DNA from: Methylococcales bacterium
GTDB taxonomy: Bacteria > Pseudomonadota > Gammaproteobacteria > Methylococcales > Methylomonadaceae
Length of the DNA stretch: 64,000 nucleotides
Assembly (NCBI GenBank): GCA_026399075.1
Contig: JAPLRR010000026.1
Location: forward strand, 1-64,000
Reading direction: 5' to 3'
A model generated the notes under the pieces. The model saw nothing but the letters and a program-made list of their open reading frames with translations, made no database searches and was not told the DNA's origin. Position numbers and translations under genes: made by a program. Shown here piece after piece: positions 9,198 to 16,947 of this stretch. Position 1 is the stretch's first letter. Every line of letters starts with the position of its first letter.

Positions 9198-9524
9198 ATG
9201 TTTGACATCGGATTTTCTGAGCTGCTCATGGTTGGCTTAGTGACTTTATTGGTCATAGGCCCAGAACGCCTGCCAAAAGTGGCGAGGCTGGCGGGTTTTT
9301 GGATAGGCAAATCCCGGTCTATGGTGGCGGCCGTAAAAGCGGAAATCAAGCAAGAGCTACAGGCCGAAGAACTACGCCAAATCTTTAACGAACAGGCGGA
9401 ATTACAAGAATTTCACGCGGCACTCAATGAATCCAAAGAAGCTGTCAACTCCATCAAGTCCTCGCTGGCTGACGTGCCAGAAGAGGCCCTAAGCGGCACA
9501 TCCCCAGACCATGAGCCAAAATAG
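9198..9524 (+). CDS. tatB: Sec-independent translocase subunit TatB
   Basis: TatB works with TatC as the twin-arginine signal receptor. The protein begins MFDIGFSELLMVGLVTLLV, with the GPERLP hinge near residue 21 and a long amphipathic and coiled helix after it. That signature separates TatB from TatA and fixes the start at 9198, although the frame is open upstream within tatA. The gene follows tatA by one base and overlaps tatC by 14 nt, so the three are translationally coupled. The length of 108 residues is normal for short TatB proteins. Confidence 0.93.
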   Translation: MFDIGFSELLMVGLVTLLVIGPERLPKVARLAGFWIGKSRSMVAAVKAEIKQELQAEELRQIFNEQAELQEFHAALNESKEAVNSIKSSLADVPEEALSGTSPDHEPK

Positions 9525-10317
9525 TTTTGAAGAGGCCGCGCAGCCTTTTATCAGCCATCTGATTGAATTGCGCAACCGCCTGCTCAAGGTGGTCTTATGT
9601 GTATTGGTGGTGTTTTTAGGGCTGTCAGTTTACGCCAACCAACTCTACAGCCTGATGGCCGGGCCGTTGTTAAAACACATGCCCAAAAATAGCACCATGA
9701 TTGCTATTGATGTGGCCTCGCCTTTTTTAACCCCGTTCAAATTGGCTTTAGTGGCGGCGGTTTTTATCTGCGTGCCCTTTATTTTGTACCAGTTTTGGGC
9801 CTTTGTGGCCCCTGGCTTATACCGGCGTGAAAAGCGGATGCTGTTTCCTTTGCTGATAGCCAGCACAGGGCTGTTTTATCTAGGCGTGGCGTTCGCCTAT
9901 TTTGTCGTTTTTCCGCTGGTGTTTGGCTTTTTGACGGCGGCAGCCCCCGAAGGGGTTGCGGTGATGACCGACATCAGTAAATACCTGGACTTTGCATTGA
10001 CGATGTTTTTTGCCTTCGGTGTGTGCTTTGAAGTGCCCATCTTCACCATCGTATTAGTTTGGACTGGCTTGGTCACCCCCGCCTCATTGGCCGAAGCCCG
10101 GCCTTATGTCATTGTCGGTGCCTTTGTTATCGGCATGGTGCTAACCCCGCCCGATGCCATTTCCCAAACCATGCTGGCCGTACCCATGTGGATGCTCTTT
10201 GAAGCCGGCCTGTTATTCTCTCGGCTGTTTTTCCACAACAAATCCAGTGACGATCAATACCCTAGCGAAACCGACCCAGAAACTGGCCTGGATAGTATTG
10301 GCCACGACGACGATTAA
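9511..10317 (+). CDS. tatC: Sec-independent translocase subunit TatC
   Basis: TatC is the polytopic receptor that binds twin-arginine signal peptides. The 268-residue protein has six predicted membrane spans and the conserved cytoplasmic N-terminal stretch PFISHLIELRNRLLKV, whose glutamate and arginines contact the signal peptide. FWAFVAPGLYRREKR in the first cytoplasmic loop is also typical. The C-terminal tail is acidic. It closes the tatABC operon, and its start overlaps tatB. Tat substrates in such organisms often include haem, molybdenum and iron-sulfur enzymes. Confidence 0.95.
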   Translation: MSQNSFEEAAQPFISHLIELRNRLLKVVLCVLVVFLGLSVYANQLYSLMAGPLLKHMPKNSTMIAIDVASPFLTPFKLALVAAVFICVPFILYQFWAFVAPGLYRREKRMLFPLLIASTGLFYLGVAFAYFVVFPLVFGFLTAAAPEGVAVMTDISKYLDFALTMFFAFGVCFEVPIFTIVLVWTGLVTPASLAEARPYVIVGAFVIGMVLTPPDAISQTMLAVPMWMLFEAGLLFSRLFFHNKSSDDQYPSETDPETGLDSIGHDDD

Positions 10318-10427
10318 GAACCGTAGGAAGTGGTGGAAGGCGTGCAGCGGCGTAAGGCAGCTTGAAAAAGCCACAACCTTCCCTTTCCCGTTATTTAACG
10401 ATTACATTTTCTGGGGGAATGTAAGCC

Positions 10428-11204
10428 ATGAATAAAATCTTCATCGCTATTTTAGTTTTTCTACTGGCTGGCCCAGCTGTTGCAGAAGACTGGGAAATGG
10501 CCAGGCTTTTCGCCCGGCAAGGTATTGTAGGGACTATGGTGATTTCCTCGCTATACAACAGCAAAACATTCATCCACAACACTCCCCGCGCAAACCAACG
10601 GTTTGCGACCGCCTCCACATTCAAGATAATCAATACGCTGATCTCACTCGAAGAAAAAGCGGTTTCTGGAAAAGACGACGTGCTGAAATGGGATGGGCAA
10701 CGCTACGATTTCCCTGATTGGAACCGTGACCAGACACTGGAAAGTGCGTTCAAGGTCTCTTGTGTCTGGTGTTATCAAGCGCTTGCCCGCCGGGTCGGCG
10801 CGGACAAGTATCGTGATTATTTACACCGGTCAGTTTACGGCGAATTACACGAGCCTTTTGACGAAACAACATTCTGGCTTGATGGTTCGCTGCAAATTAG
10901 CGCAGTTGAACAAGTGAGTTTCCTGAAAAGACTTTACCTACACACCCTCCCCTTCAGCGCATCAACCTACGAAACCTTACGGCAAATCATGCTTGCCGAG
11001 CAAACGCCAGATTTTTCACTATGGGCAAAAACGGGCTGGGCAACCCGGCTAAAGCCACAAGTTGGCTGGTATGTGGGCTATGTCGAAACGCCTAAGGATG
11101 TCTGGTTCTTTGCCACCAATATTGAAGTCCGGGACGAAAAGGACTTACCCCTACGCCAAAAACTGACGCGAAAAGCATTGCAAATGAAGGGGATTATCCA
11201 GTAA
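10428..11204 (+). CDS. Class D (OXA-type) beta-lactamase
   Basis: This is a periplasmic serine beta-lactamase. A signal peptide ends near residue 19 (GPAVA). The active-site motifs are S63-T-F-K66, S111-C-V113, Y137-G-E139 and K201-T-G203 followed by W204. The third motif is normally YGN, so a glutamate replaces the asparagine. The lysine of STFK is the one carboxylated in class D enzymes. DFPDWNRDQTLESAFK is a family hallmark. The 258 residues fit the family. The gene is 110 nt downstream of tatC on the same strand, but the gap and gene content suggest a separate unit. No regulator or mobile gene adjoins it directly, so it may be intrinsic. Substrate range cannot be read from sequence. Confidence 0.9.
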   Translation: MNKIFIAILVFLLAGPAVAEDWEMARLFARQGIVGTMVISSLYNSKTFIHNTPRANQRFATASTFKIINTLISLEEKAVSGKDDVLKWDGQRYDFPDWNRDQTLESAFKVSCVWCYQALARRVGADKYRDYLHRSVYGELHEPFDETTFWLDGSLQISAVEQVSFLKRLYLHTLPFSASTYETLRQIMLAEQTPDFSLWAKTGWATRLKPQVGWYVGYVETPKDVWFFATNIEVRDEKDLPLRQKLTRKALQMKGIIQ

Positions 11205-11643
11205 AACAGGCAGGGCGATCAAAAGTACGGCAAGTATTAGGACAATCTGCCCAATGTAACAGACGCAACTGTTGTCGCTTAACCTATTCTTTCGCTTAAG
11301 CTAGGCAAACTGATTCTGTCCGCCTCAATGGACGTGATTCTAAACCGCTGTTAAATAATCCGATTCCAATCTCCGCTTTCCTTGAAATTATCCCAATTTG
11401 AACTACACTTAATGATAATGGAGCAGTGTTTTTTTCATTAAGTAAACTTAATTTGAAGCCTTTCGTAGTGTGGGCAATATGGCAATTGCGTTCAAACGAT
11501 CTTATTATGACCTACAACTGAGCTTTATCGCTTAAAAGCATAAAAAGCCGGTCAAAGCGACGCGCCGCCCGTTGGCGGTTTTGAAGTTCATTTTTTTCTC
11601 AAGGTTCGGTGGTTTTCGTTATCGTAGCCCCCCTTACCATAAC
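11205..11643. other. Intergenic stretch after the beta-lactamase
   Basis: I find no gene in these 439 bp. The part before the cassette-like box is GC-rich with short inverted segments (CGCCGCCCGTTGGCGG near 11563-11578). It could be the remains of another recombination site. The part at 11341-11470 is AT-rich and shows nothing I can name. Confidence 0.3.
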
Positions 11644-12086
11644 GTTAGAACTCAGGAGATACTCTGCATGAATGACATTTTGACTTGGGCCGGTGTTCTG
11701 GTCGGGATCATTGGTTTGGCCTACGCGGTCTATGAAGGCTACCAGAGAAAAAAACTCGGCACCCACATCCGTGCGCATAATTGGTTAATTTATCAACGCA
11801 TCAACAATGCGACCGGATATGCTCAGAGGGCGCTAGCCGAGTACAAGCGAGTTATTCCTCAAAATACGAACACGAACACAGATCTATTAGAGCTTATGAT
11901 TCGGTCAGATGAAAGCAACCAGGAGGTCTTGAGAGAAATAATTCGTCAAATTCAAGAATTTGAACCTTCATTTTCGGAAACTGATTTTGAACATTGGATG
12001 AAGGAGGGCAAACTCACCGAGGATAAGGTAAAATTGTTTCGTCAGTTTAGCGTTAGTACGGGCTTCGCTAAGCCATGAGTTCTAAC
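11644..12086 (+). mobile_element. Integron gene-cassette-like unit (no integrase)
   Basis: The CDS at 11668-12078 is framed by exact 10-bp inverted sequences, GTTAGAACTC at 11644-11653 and GAGTTCTAAC at 12077-12086. These look like the R-prime (GTTRRRY) and R-double-prime (RYYYAAC) boxes of an integron attC site. The downstream stretch TTCTAACCTATCGTTCAAC resembles the left half of known attC sites. A complete right half could not be found within the next ~190 bp, and no intI lies in the window. A truncated cassette is the best reading, with chance or another element the alternative. Confidence 0.35.
11668..12078 (+). CDS. Membrane-anchored protein of unknown function
   Basis: I do not recognise this 136-residue protein. 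One N-terminal membrane helix (TWAGVLVGIIGLAYAVYEGY) is followed by a charged, mostly helical cytoplasmic region with no cysteines and no catalytic motif. The start at 11668 is chosen over the upstream in-frame ATG because CAGGAGAT lies at 11653-11660. The gene fits exactly between two inverted boxes that resemble integron attC half-sites. Its stop codon overlaps the second box, as is usual for cassette genes. It may therefore be horizontally acquired. Confidence 0.6.
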   Translation: MNDILTWAGVLVGIIGLAYAVYEGYQRKKLGTHIRAHNWLIYQRINNATGYAQRALAEYKRVIPQNTNTNTDLLELMIRSDESNQEVLREIIRQIQEFEPSFSETDFEHWMKEGKLTEDKVKLFRQFSVSTGFAKP

Positions 12087-12171
12087 CTATCGTTCAACTC
12101 AACGCATTGCGACAAGATGATAAACCCGTAAGGCGGGTATAAAATAAGTGTGGTCAGAGAAAACTTAAATA

Positions 12172-12263
12172 CCTAGCCAAGGGGGGTGCAGACGACTTTA
12201 TCGTCTATCTACGTGGACAATGGCACTAAATTTGGCTGAACGGTGGGCAACTAAAAGACGTTG
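12172..12263 (+). repeat. Structured direct repeat, copy A (upstream of PIN gene)
   Basis: This ~92-nt sequence is about three-quarters identical to bases 12968-13057. The two copies bracket the PIN toxin/antitoxin pair in the same orientation. Both can fold into a three-way structure: an outer stem AGCCAA with TTGGCT, a hairpin closed around CTTTA, and a second hairpin around ACAATG. The stem arms differ between the copies partly in matched pairs, while the loops are constant. Confidence 0.65.
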
Positions 12264-12318
12264 TTTAACAACAGCTCTGTGAACCTCGAGAATAGTAAAA
12301 AACTTTAAGGGGCAATTC

Positions 12319-12792
12319 TTGAAACCAACGGTTTATATAGAAACATCAATTATCAGCTATCTAACATCAAGGCCAAGCAATGACATACGTGTCGCTGCAA
12401 ACCAAAATGCAACTATTGAATGGTGGGAAACCCGTCGCCCTGCCTTCGATTTGTATGTTTCTGAATTTGTCTTGACCGAGGCGGGTTTCGGCCACCCGGA
12501 CGCTGCAAGCCGTCGCATAACCGTTCTTAAAGCTATTCCAGAACTTACTACCGTCGAAGACGTTAGGGTTCTGGGCAAGGCATTAATTGCCAAGGGTTCG
12601 TTGCCTGTAAAGGCAGAAATTGACGCTTACCATATTGCTGTTGCGGCAGTGCATGGGATCGAATATCTGCTTACTTGGAATTGCACTCACATTGCTAATG
12701 CTAGTATGCGGCCAAAAATCGAATCCCTGTGTAGGGAATTCGGCTATGAACCGCCAATAATTTGTACACCTCAAGAACTTATGGAGGGCTAA
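12319..12792 (+). CDS. PIN-domain (VapC-type) toxin
   Basis: This is a predicted metal-dependent endoribonuclease. It opens with VYIETSIISYLTSRPSND, in which glutamate takes the place of the first PIN aspartate. An acidic residue follows in EAGFG, and the C-terminal DAYHIAVAAVHGIEYLLTWN holds the next acidic ligand. The length of 157 residues is usual. The start is a TTG at 12319 with AAGGGG at 12307-12312. A 58-residue partner follows after 3 nt. PIN toxins of this kind usually cleave tRNA or rRNA, though the target here is unknown. The pair is framed by two copies of a structured repeat, so it may have moved as a unit. Confidence 0.8.
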   Translation: MKPTVYIETSIISYLTSRPSNDIRVAANQNATIEWWETRRPAFDLYVSEFVLTEAGFGHPDAASRRITVLKAIPELTTVEDVRVLGKALIAKGSLPVKAEIDAYHIAVAAVHGIEYLLTWNCTHIANASMRPKIESLCREFGYEPPIICTPQELMEG

Positions 12793-12795
12793 TCC

Positions 12796-12972
12796 ATGTG
12801 GCAAGACCCAATTGTAAAAGAAACTCGTGAGCTTCGGGAAGAATACGCGGAAAAGTTTAACCATGACCCCGACGCTATCTTTGATGATATTCTTAAACGT
12901 CAGAGCCAACCTGATAAAAAACTAGTCTCCTTACCCCCACGAAAACCCCAATTTACACCCAAAGCAGCCTAG
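12796..12972 (+). CDS. Small antitoxin-like partner of the PIN protein
   Basis: This 58-residue frame starts with an ATG 3 nt after the toxin stop, with GGAGG at 12783-12787 inside the end of the toxin gene. It reads MWQDPIVKETRELREEYAEK, then FNHDPDAIFDDILKRQ and a proline-rich end. Short proteins with this start are regularly found next to PIN toxins and are taken as antitoxins. The toxin-first order is less usual than antitoxin-first. Its last residue and stop codon (TAG at 12970-12972) are supplied by the first bases of the repeat at 12968-13057. Confidence 0.7.
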   Translation: MWQDPIVKETRELREEYAEKFNHDPDAIFDDILKRQSQPDKKLVSLPPRKPQFTPKAA

Positions 12973-13057
12973 CCAAGTATGGGCAGACAGCTTTATCGCC
13001 TGCCCACGCGGACAATGCCGCGAAGTTTGGCTGAATAGTGGGTGCAAAAAAACGTTG
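12968..13057 (+). repeat. Structured direct repeat, copy B (downstream of antitoxin)
   Basis: This is the second copy of the element at 12172-12263. Its stems are more perfect here: GGGCAG with CTGCCC, CGCGG with CCGCG around the ACAATG loop, and AGCCAA with TTGGCT outside. GTGGG and CCCAC (13038-13062) add a further stem. It provides the stop codon of the antitoxin gene and ends 8 nt before the stop of the convergent hydroxylase gene. Confidence 0.65.
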
Positions 13058-13065
13058 CCCACCAC

Positions 13066-13887
13066 TTATGGCCTGCCAAACAACACCAAAAACCGTTGTT
13101 TGATACCGCTAGCGGCTTGCAGGTCATGGCCTATCCTGCGCCATTCATGGAATACCACTGTGATGGGGTTGTAGCTCACTACCGCAGGCAACACGCCATA
13201 CTGGCTAATAGGCCGCTTGTTGTCCTCGGCCTTATAGGTGCCGAAGCAATGGTCAAACACCATTAATACGCCGCCAAAGTTTTTATCCAAATAGGGCCCT
13301 AGACTGGCATGATGGACACGGTGGTTGGCGGGCGAATTAAAAAATCGGTCAAAACGACCCAACTGACCTATCAATTCTGTGTGCAGCCAATATTGGTAAA
13401 GCAAATTGATGCCCAGCACTACAAACACGGATTCTGGTTTGAAGCCCAACAAAAATAAGGGCGAGAAAAATAGGAAGCCGCCTGTTATAGGCCCGGTCCA
13501 ACCTAGCCGATAAGCGCCGGACAGATAAAAATGGTTGGGGCTATGGTGTACGGCGTGAGTGGCCCAAAACCAGCGGCAAGTGTGACTGAAACGGTGAAAC
13601 CAGTAATAACAAAATTCTTCCAAAATGAATAAGGCAGGCCAGTAGCCTGTTTGTTGCGTCGATAAGGTCAACAATCGGTGCTGCCATGCCTGCTGTGCAA
13701 ATACGGCGACGATGCCAACGGTCACCAATCTAAGTACATGCCCGCCTAGCGCAACACCCAAGGAAGTAAGGCTTTCGCGCCAGTCATACGGGTGTTTTTT
13801 GATAACCCGCAAGTACACGGCTTCTAATAAGGCCATCAGCACTAATACTGGCAAAGCCATTAGTAAAGTTTCACGGTTGAGTTCCAT
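13066..13887 (-). CDS. Sterol desaturase/fatty acid hydroxylase family membrane di-iron enzyme
   Basis: The protein has four or five membrane helices and the three histidine boxes of the family: HRFSH (98-102), HAVHH (111-115) and HRVHH (189-193). These bind two irons and use oxygen to desaturate or hydroxylate a lipid. The length of 273 residues is normal. Family members act on sterols, carotenoids, fatty acids or alkyl lipids, and the substrate here cannot be decided. No lipid gene is adjacent. The start is the ATG at 13885-13887 and no strong Shine-Dalgarno site is visible. The 3' end lies 8 nt from the repeat that brackets the toxin/antitoxin pair. Confidence 0.85.
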   Translation of the reverse strand: MELNRETLLMALPVLVLMALLEAVYLRVIKKHPYDWRESLTSLGVALGGHVLRLVTVGIVAVFAQQAWQHRLLTLSTQQTGYWPALFILEEFCYYWFHRFSHTCRWFWATHAVHHSPNHFYLSGAYRLGWTGPITGGFLFFSPLFLLGFKPESVFVVLGINLLYQYWLHTELIGQLGRFDRFFNSPANHRVHHASLGPYLDKNFGGVLMVFDHCFGTYKAEDNKRPISQYGVLPAVVSYNPITVVFHEWRRIGHDLQAASGIKQRFLVLFGRP

Positions 13888-13985
13888 TATGGCGGGCCTC
13901 TTGGTTATGGTAGAAAAAAGGGACGGGCGGCGACCGTTGTTCGGTGGCCACCCGACACGGGTAAGCGCTGTTGGGTGTTCAGGAT

Positions 13986-14534
13986 TTAATGGCTAGGGCA
14001 AACCACGACAGCACCACTGGCATCTGTGCATGTCGCCGTATGGGTCACGCCTTCGCTACCAGAATAGGTGGTACTGGTGTTGGCGGTCATACCGGTTTGG
14101 GCGTTGGTGGCTTGGGAACTGCGGTCGGCTGTCAGTTCGCCTTCGGCATTTTTGCTGGCATTGCCTGCACTGGAAACTTCACCTTGTTGGCCACTGGCTG
14201 AAGCGCTGCTTTGATGGTTGGCTGTGCCGTCAGCTGAGCGGTTAAAGTTGCCTTGGCGTTTAACAAGACCACCATTAGCCGTTGTGCCTGTTGCACCACT
14301 AACCCCAGTTGCATTGCCTGCCCCATCAGTCCTAACCAGATGGCTGTTGGCAAAACCACCTTTTGCGCCTTGAAACGCGTGGCCAGCACCGCTAGTTAAA
14401 CCGCCCGCTGGATTTTGTAGGTGGAATCTGCCGCCGCCAGCCAAGGCATTGGACGAACCCCCAACCAGTGCCAAAATAAATGCGGCAAGTAACAGGAGGC
14501 AAGCGGCGATAAGTGTTCTGTTAAAGTAAGTCAT
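13986..14534 (-). CDS. Exported low-complexity Gly/Ala/Ser/Thr-rich protein
   Basis: I do not recognise this 182-residue protein. A long signal peptide or anchor (TLIAACLLLLAAFILALVGG) is followed by about 145 residues made mostly of G, A, S, T, N and Q. The end is THTATCTDASGAVVVCPSH with two cysteines that could form a disulfide. It should be secreted and largely disordered. Upstream CGAGGAAC (about 14541-14548, minus strand) is a good ribosome site. It is followed on the same strand, after a gap, by other exported proteins of unknown role. It may be a surface or matrix component, but that is only a guess. Confidence 0.65.
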   Translation of the reverse strand: MTYFNRTLIAACLLLLAAFILALVGGSSNALAGGGRFHLQNPAGGLTSGAGHAFQGAKGGFANSHLVRTDGAGNATGVSGATGTTANGGLVKRQGNFNRSADGTANHQSSASASGQQGEVSSAGNASKNAEGELTADRSSQATNAQTGMTANTSTTYSGSEGVTHTATCTDASGAVVVCPSH

Positions 14535-14680
14535 GATGTGTTCCTCGGTTGTGTCATAGGTATCTAAATGCTTTGCAATAAGTCGTCATGTATACCATCT
14601 TATTTTGATGTTGTATTTTCTGTAATTGGTAGAGAAAAATACATGCTAACTTTTTGCAATTCGCTTATACAAGTCATGAA

Positions 14681-14776
14681 GCCCCTTCTGCCGCTGGGAG
14701 AAGGTTGGGATGAGGGAATTTAACTAGTTGATTTATATCTCCCTCACCCCAGCCCTCTCCCTAAGGGAGAGGGAGC
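14681..14776. repeat. Imperfect inverted repeat of the CCCTCTCCC type
   Basis: GGGAGAAGGTTGGGATGAGG (from 14697) pairs with CCTCACCCCAGCCCTCTCCC (to 14761) with three mismatches. A nested GGGAGAGGG hairpin follows at 14765-14773. Elements with this wording are widespread intergenic repeats in proteobacterial genomes. Confidence 0.65.
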
Positions 14777-14823
14777 TATGCGCACTGTATGTAGTGTTTG
14801 GATGTTGTCGCTGGTATCAATAA

Positions 14824-14858
14824 CCCGAATGACTGGCCTTGTAGGCCAGCCATTCGGG
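14824..14858 (-). terminator. Hairpin downstream of the exported-protein gene
   Basis: CCCGAATG and CATTCGGG enclose CTGGCC and GGCCAG, giving a stem of about 14 bp with one mismatch and a TTGTA loop. It lies 16 bases beyond the stop of the gene at 14875-15564. There is no strong T tract, so it may stabilise the 3' end rather than terminate well. Confidence 0.55.
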
Positions 14859-14874
14859 GATGTATCGATTGGGC

Positions 14875-15564
14875 TTAGAATTCACCGGATTTGGGTGTTA
14901 CTGCATAAATCTTGTCCATCGTAAATTTTTTGACTGTTTTGCCAATAATTAGATTGGCATTGGCGTTGTTGGTAGAAGTAAACACTAAGTTTAAAAGGCT
15001 AGTGCCTGTGTAAGAAAGGCCGGAATAAGTGATGTTGCCTTTAACATCGGTGCTGGCAGGTGCGCCGATAAACATGTCGTAATCAATCGCGCCAGTGCTG
15101 TCGATAGTAAAGAAAGGCACTAACGTGGTAGCTACGCCTTTTAGTTTTAAGGAAGCGTACAGCGCGTATTGTTCAACATCAGGTGTTTTCCATACCCCGT
15201 CATAATTGCTACCTTTATAGGCAAAATATAAGCTTGCGGTGATGTCCTGCGGGCCTGTTGCATCCGTCACCACACCCGCCAAAGCTTCACCAGTGACCGT
15301 GGCAACCAAACTTGTTGAGTGGTCGGCAGTGCTTACGTCGAGTTTGTCACCTGACATAGTGCCCGTAAACACATAGCGCAAAGTTTTGGTGTCCGTGACA
15401 TCCATCACCACCACTTTGCCTTTGGTGGACTTGACAATAAACAAAATATCGCCGTTATCGGCCAGCCAGCCGCCATTGACAGACGCCGCGTGGGCAGTTG
15501 TAAAAGCAGTGGCGATAAAGAATACCAATCCTAAAAGGCTGGATTTTACAATTTGATTTAACAT
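14875..15564 (-). CDS. Exported protein of unknown function
   Basis: I do not recognise this 229-residue protein. It begins with a clear signal peptide cleaved after TTAHA, preceded by GGAG in the leader (about 15573-15576, minus strand). The mature part is rich in threonine, glycine and valine and looks beta-stranded, with repeated GT, YF and LKGV patterns and no cysteine. It starts NGGWLADNGDILFIVKS, which recalls small beta-barrel exported proteins. It is probably periplasmic or secreted. It lies downstream of the von Willebrand D-like gene on the same strand with a 104-bp gap, so the two may be expressed together. Confidence 0.7.
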   Translation of the reverse strand: MLNQIVKSSLLGLVFFIATAFTTAHAASVNGGWLADNGDILFIVKSTKGKVVVMDVTDTKTLRYVFTGTMSGDKLDVSTADHSTSLVATVTGEALAGVVTDATGPQDITASLYFAYKGSNYDGVWKTPDVEQYALYASLKLKGVATTLVPFFTIDSTGAIDYDMFIGAPASTDVKGNITYSGLSYTGTSLLNLVFTSTNNANANLIIGKTVKKFTMDKIYAVTPKSGEF

Positions 15565-15668
15565 GGGATTTCTCCAAAAAAATAATAGTTTGTTTGGCTA
15601 GGCTTAGCGCAGCGCCAAGCCTTCGCTTTGTTGGGTATCGATCTTGTTAGTTATATGCTTATCCGTTC

Positions 15669-16646
15669 TCAGTTGGCCACCTCCATACGTTGCGAGTAGG
15701 CTTGGTAATGGCGTACTGAGCTGACAAACTTCATGCCGCCAAAACCCAAGTCATACAAACAGTTGTAGTTGTTAAAGCTGTCTGGGAACACTTGGGCAAA
15801 AATGTCGCACTGTAGTTTTGCCTTCTTCATCTTTTTGCTGCCCAAATCCGACAGGGTGTAGATTTTGGCGTTGTAATTGGGGGTTTGTGGCAAATTACTG
15901 GAGGTAAAGACATTGGCATCCGCTATCCGCCAGCTGTCTACAAAGTTGACAAAATCAGCGCGGCTTACCTTGCCCAGTTCAGGGTCGCTGCCATCAGCCG
16001 ACACCGATAGTTCAACCCCATTACGGTCAAGCAATTGCATAGCCTTAGGGTCGCCTAACAATCCCCGGCTATCAATTTGTGAGGGCACAGTAACCTGAAT
16101 GTCCAAATAAAAGCTGTTGGCATAAACCACGGTCGCTATATCGGACACGGTATTGGCGATAAAATAGGTTTTGTCTTTGCGGAGGATATAACCGACATCG
16201 CCGATTTTGATGGTGTTCTTGTTTTTCAGCTGGGTGACTTTGCCGTCAACAACAATAACGGTTTGATCGGCACGATGGATTTCAACGCTATGTTCGGGCC
16301 ATTGTAATTTCACGGCTTTGGCGATGGTGTAAGCGCCAGCTTTGTCGCCTTTATCAGCGACAAACCGTCCGACTAATGAAAACCCACTGCCATCTTGCAT
16401 ATCCAACAAAGTGTAATCACCAGGAAAATTATGGTCATAAGCCACACCGCCAAATGTGGTGATATGTGGGTCGGCTGATGAAGAACCTTGTTTGCAGTTC
16501 TGGAAGGCATTCATTGAACTGCCACCTAAATATAAAGCGCCCGCTGCTGCTTGTACGCAGATTTGGTTAGAATTTTCTGCTTGTGCGCCGTTCATTAACC
16601 CAGCCAATAACAGGCCTGACACGATGAGTTTGTTAGTTGTTTTCAT
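15669..16646 (-). CDS. Exported protein with von Willebrand factor type D-like domain
   Basis: A signal peptide (KLIVSGLLLAGLMNGAQA) precedes a region starting SSSADPHITTFGGVAYDHN (about 55-73). This is the classical opening of a VWD domain, which continues with YTLLDMQDGSGFSLVGRF and covers about residues 58-230. The GLLGDP element near residue 195 is the second VWD signature. The last 90 residues, with FPDSFNNYNCLYDLGFGG, are unassigned. VWD domains bind calcium and mediate adhesion or multimer formation, and they are not common in bacteria. The protein should be secreted or on the surface. Confidence 0.75.
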   Translation of the reverse strand: MKTTNKLIVSGLLLAGLMNGAQAENSNQICVQAAAGALYLGGSSMNAFQNCKQGSSSADPHITTFGGVAYDHNFPGDYTLLDMQDGSGFSLVGRFVADKGDKAGAYTIAKAVKLQWPEHSVEIHRADQTVIVVDGKVTQLKNKNTIKIGDVGYILRKDKTYFIANTVSDIATVVYANSFYLDIQVTVPSQIDSRGLLGDPKAMQLLDRNGVELSVSADGSDPELGKVSRADFVNFVDSWRIADANVFTSSNLPQTPNYNAKIYTLSDLGSKKMKKAKLQCDIFAQVFPDSFNNYNCLYDLGFGGMKFVSSVRHYQAYSQRMEVAN

Positions 16647-16947
16647 GACGTTCCCCTAAAATAATAATGTTGATAAGTTCAAAAAAGTTTTATCCAGTAG
16701 CAATCCGCTAATGTCCCAGACTACCCATCCCAATGTCGGAAGGCAGTTATGAAAACAGGATGTTGTGTGCTTTGTTTTCATGGTTCTAGTATGGTGGTAA
16801 GTTATGTCTAAAGAATGAGCAAATCTGGGGCTTTTATGACCAAATGTTACCAATTCCCCGGCTTGTCATAATTTGTAACAAGTTCACCCCAAGACGGTTT
16901 ATTTAGCTGTTAAGCTGCGCACAACCTAACCCAACCCCCTAATTTAT
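16647..16947. other. Divergent intergenic region before the ompR-like gene
   Basis: These 301 bp separate the exported VWD protein (minus strand) from the ompR-like gene (plus strand). It is AT-rich near 16650-16880 and contains TTGTAACA/TGTTACAAG-like half sites at about 16842-16880 (TGTTACC, TTGTAAC) that resemble OmpR-type direct repeats. That resemblance is weak. No gene or repeat is seen. Confidence 0.3.
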
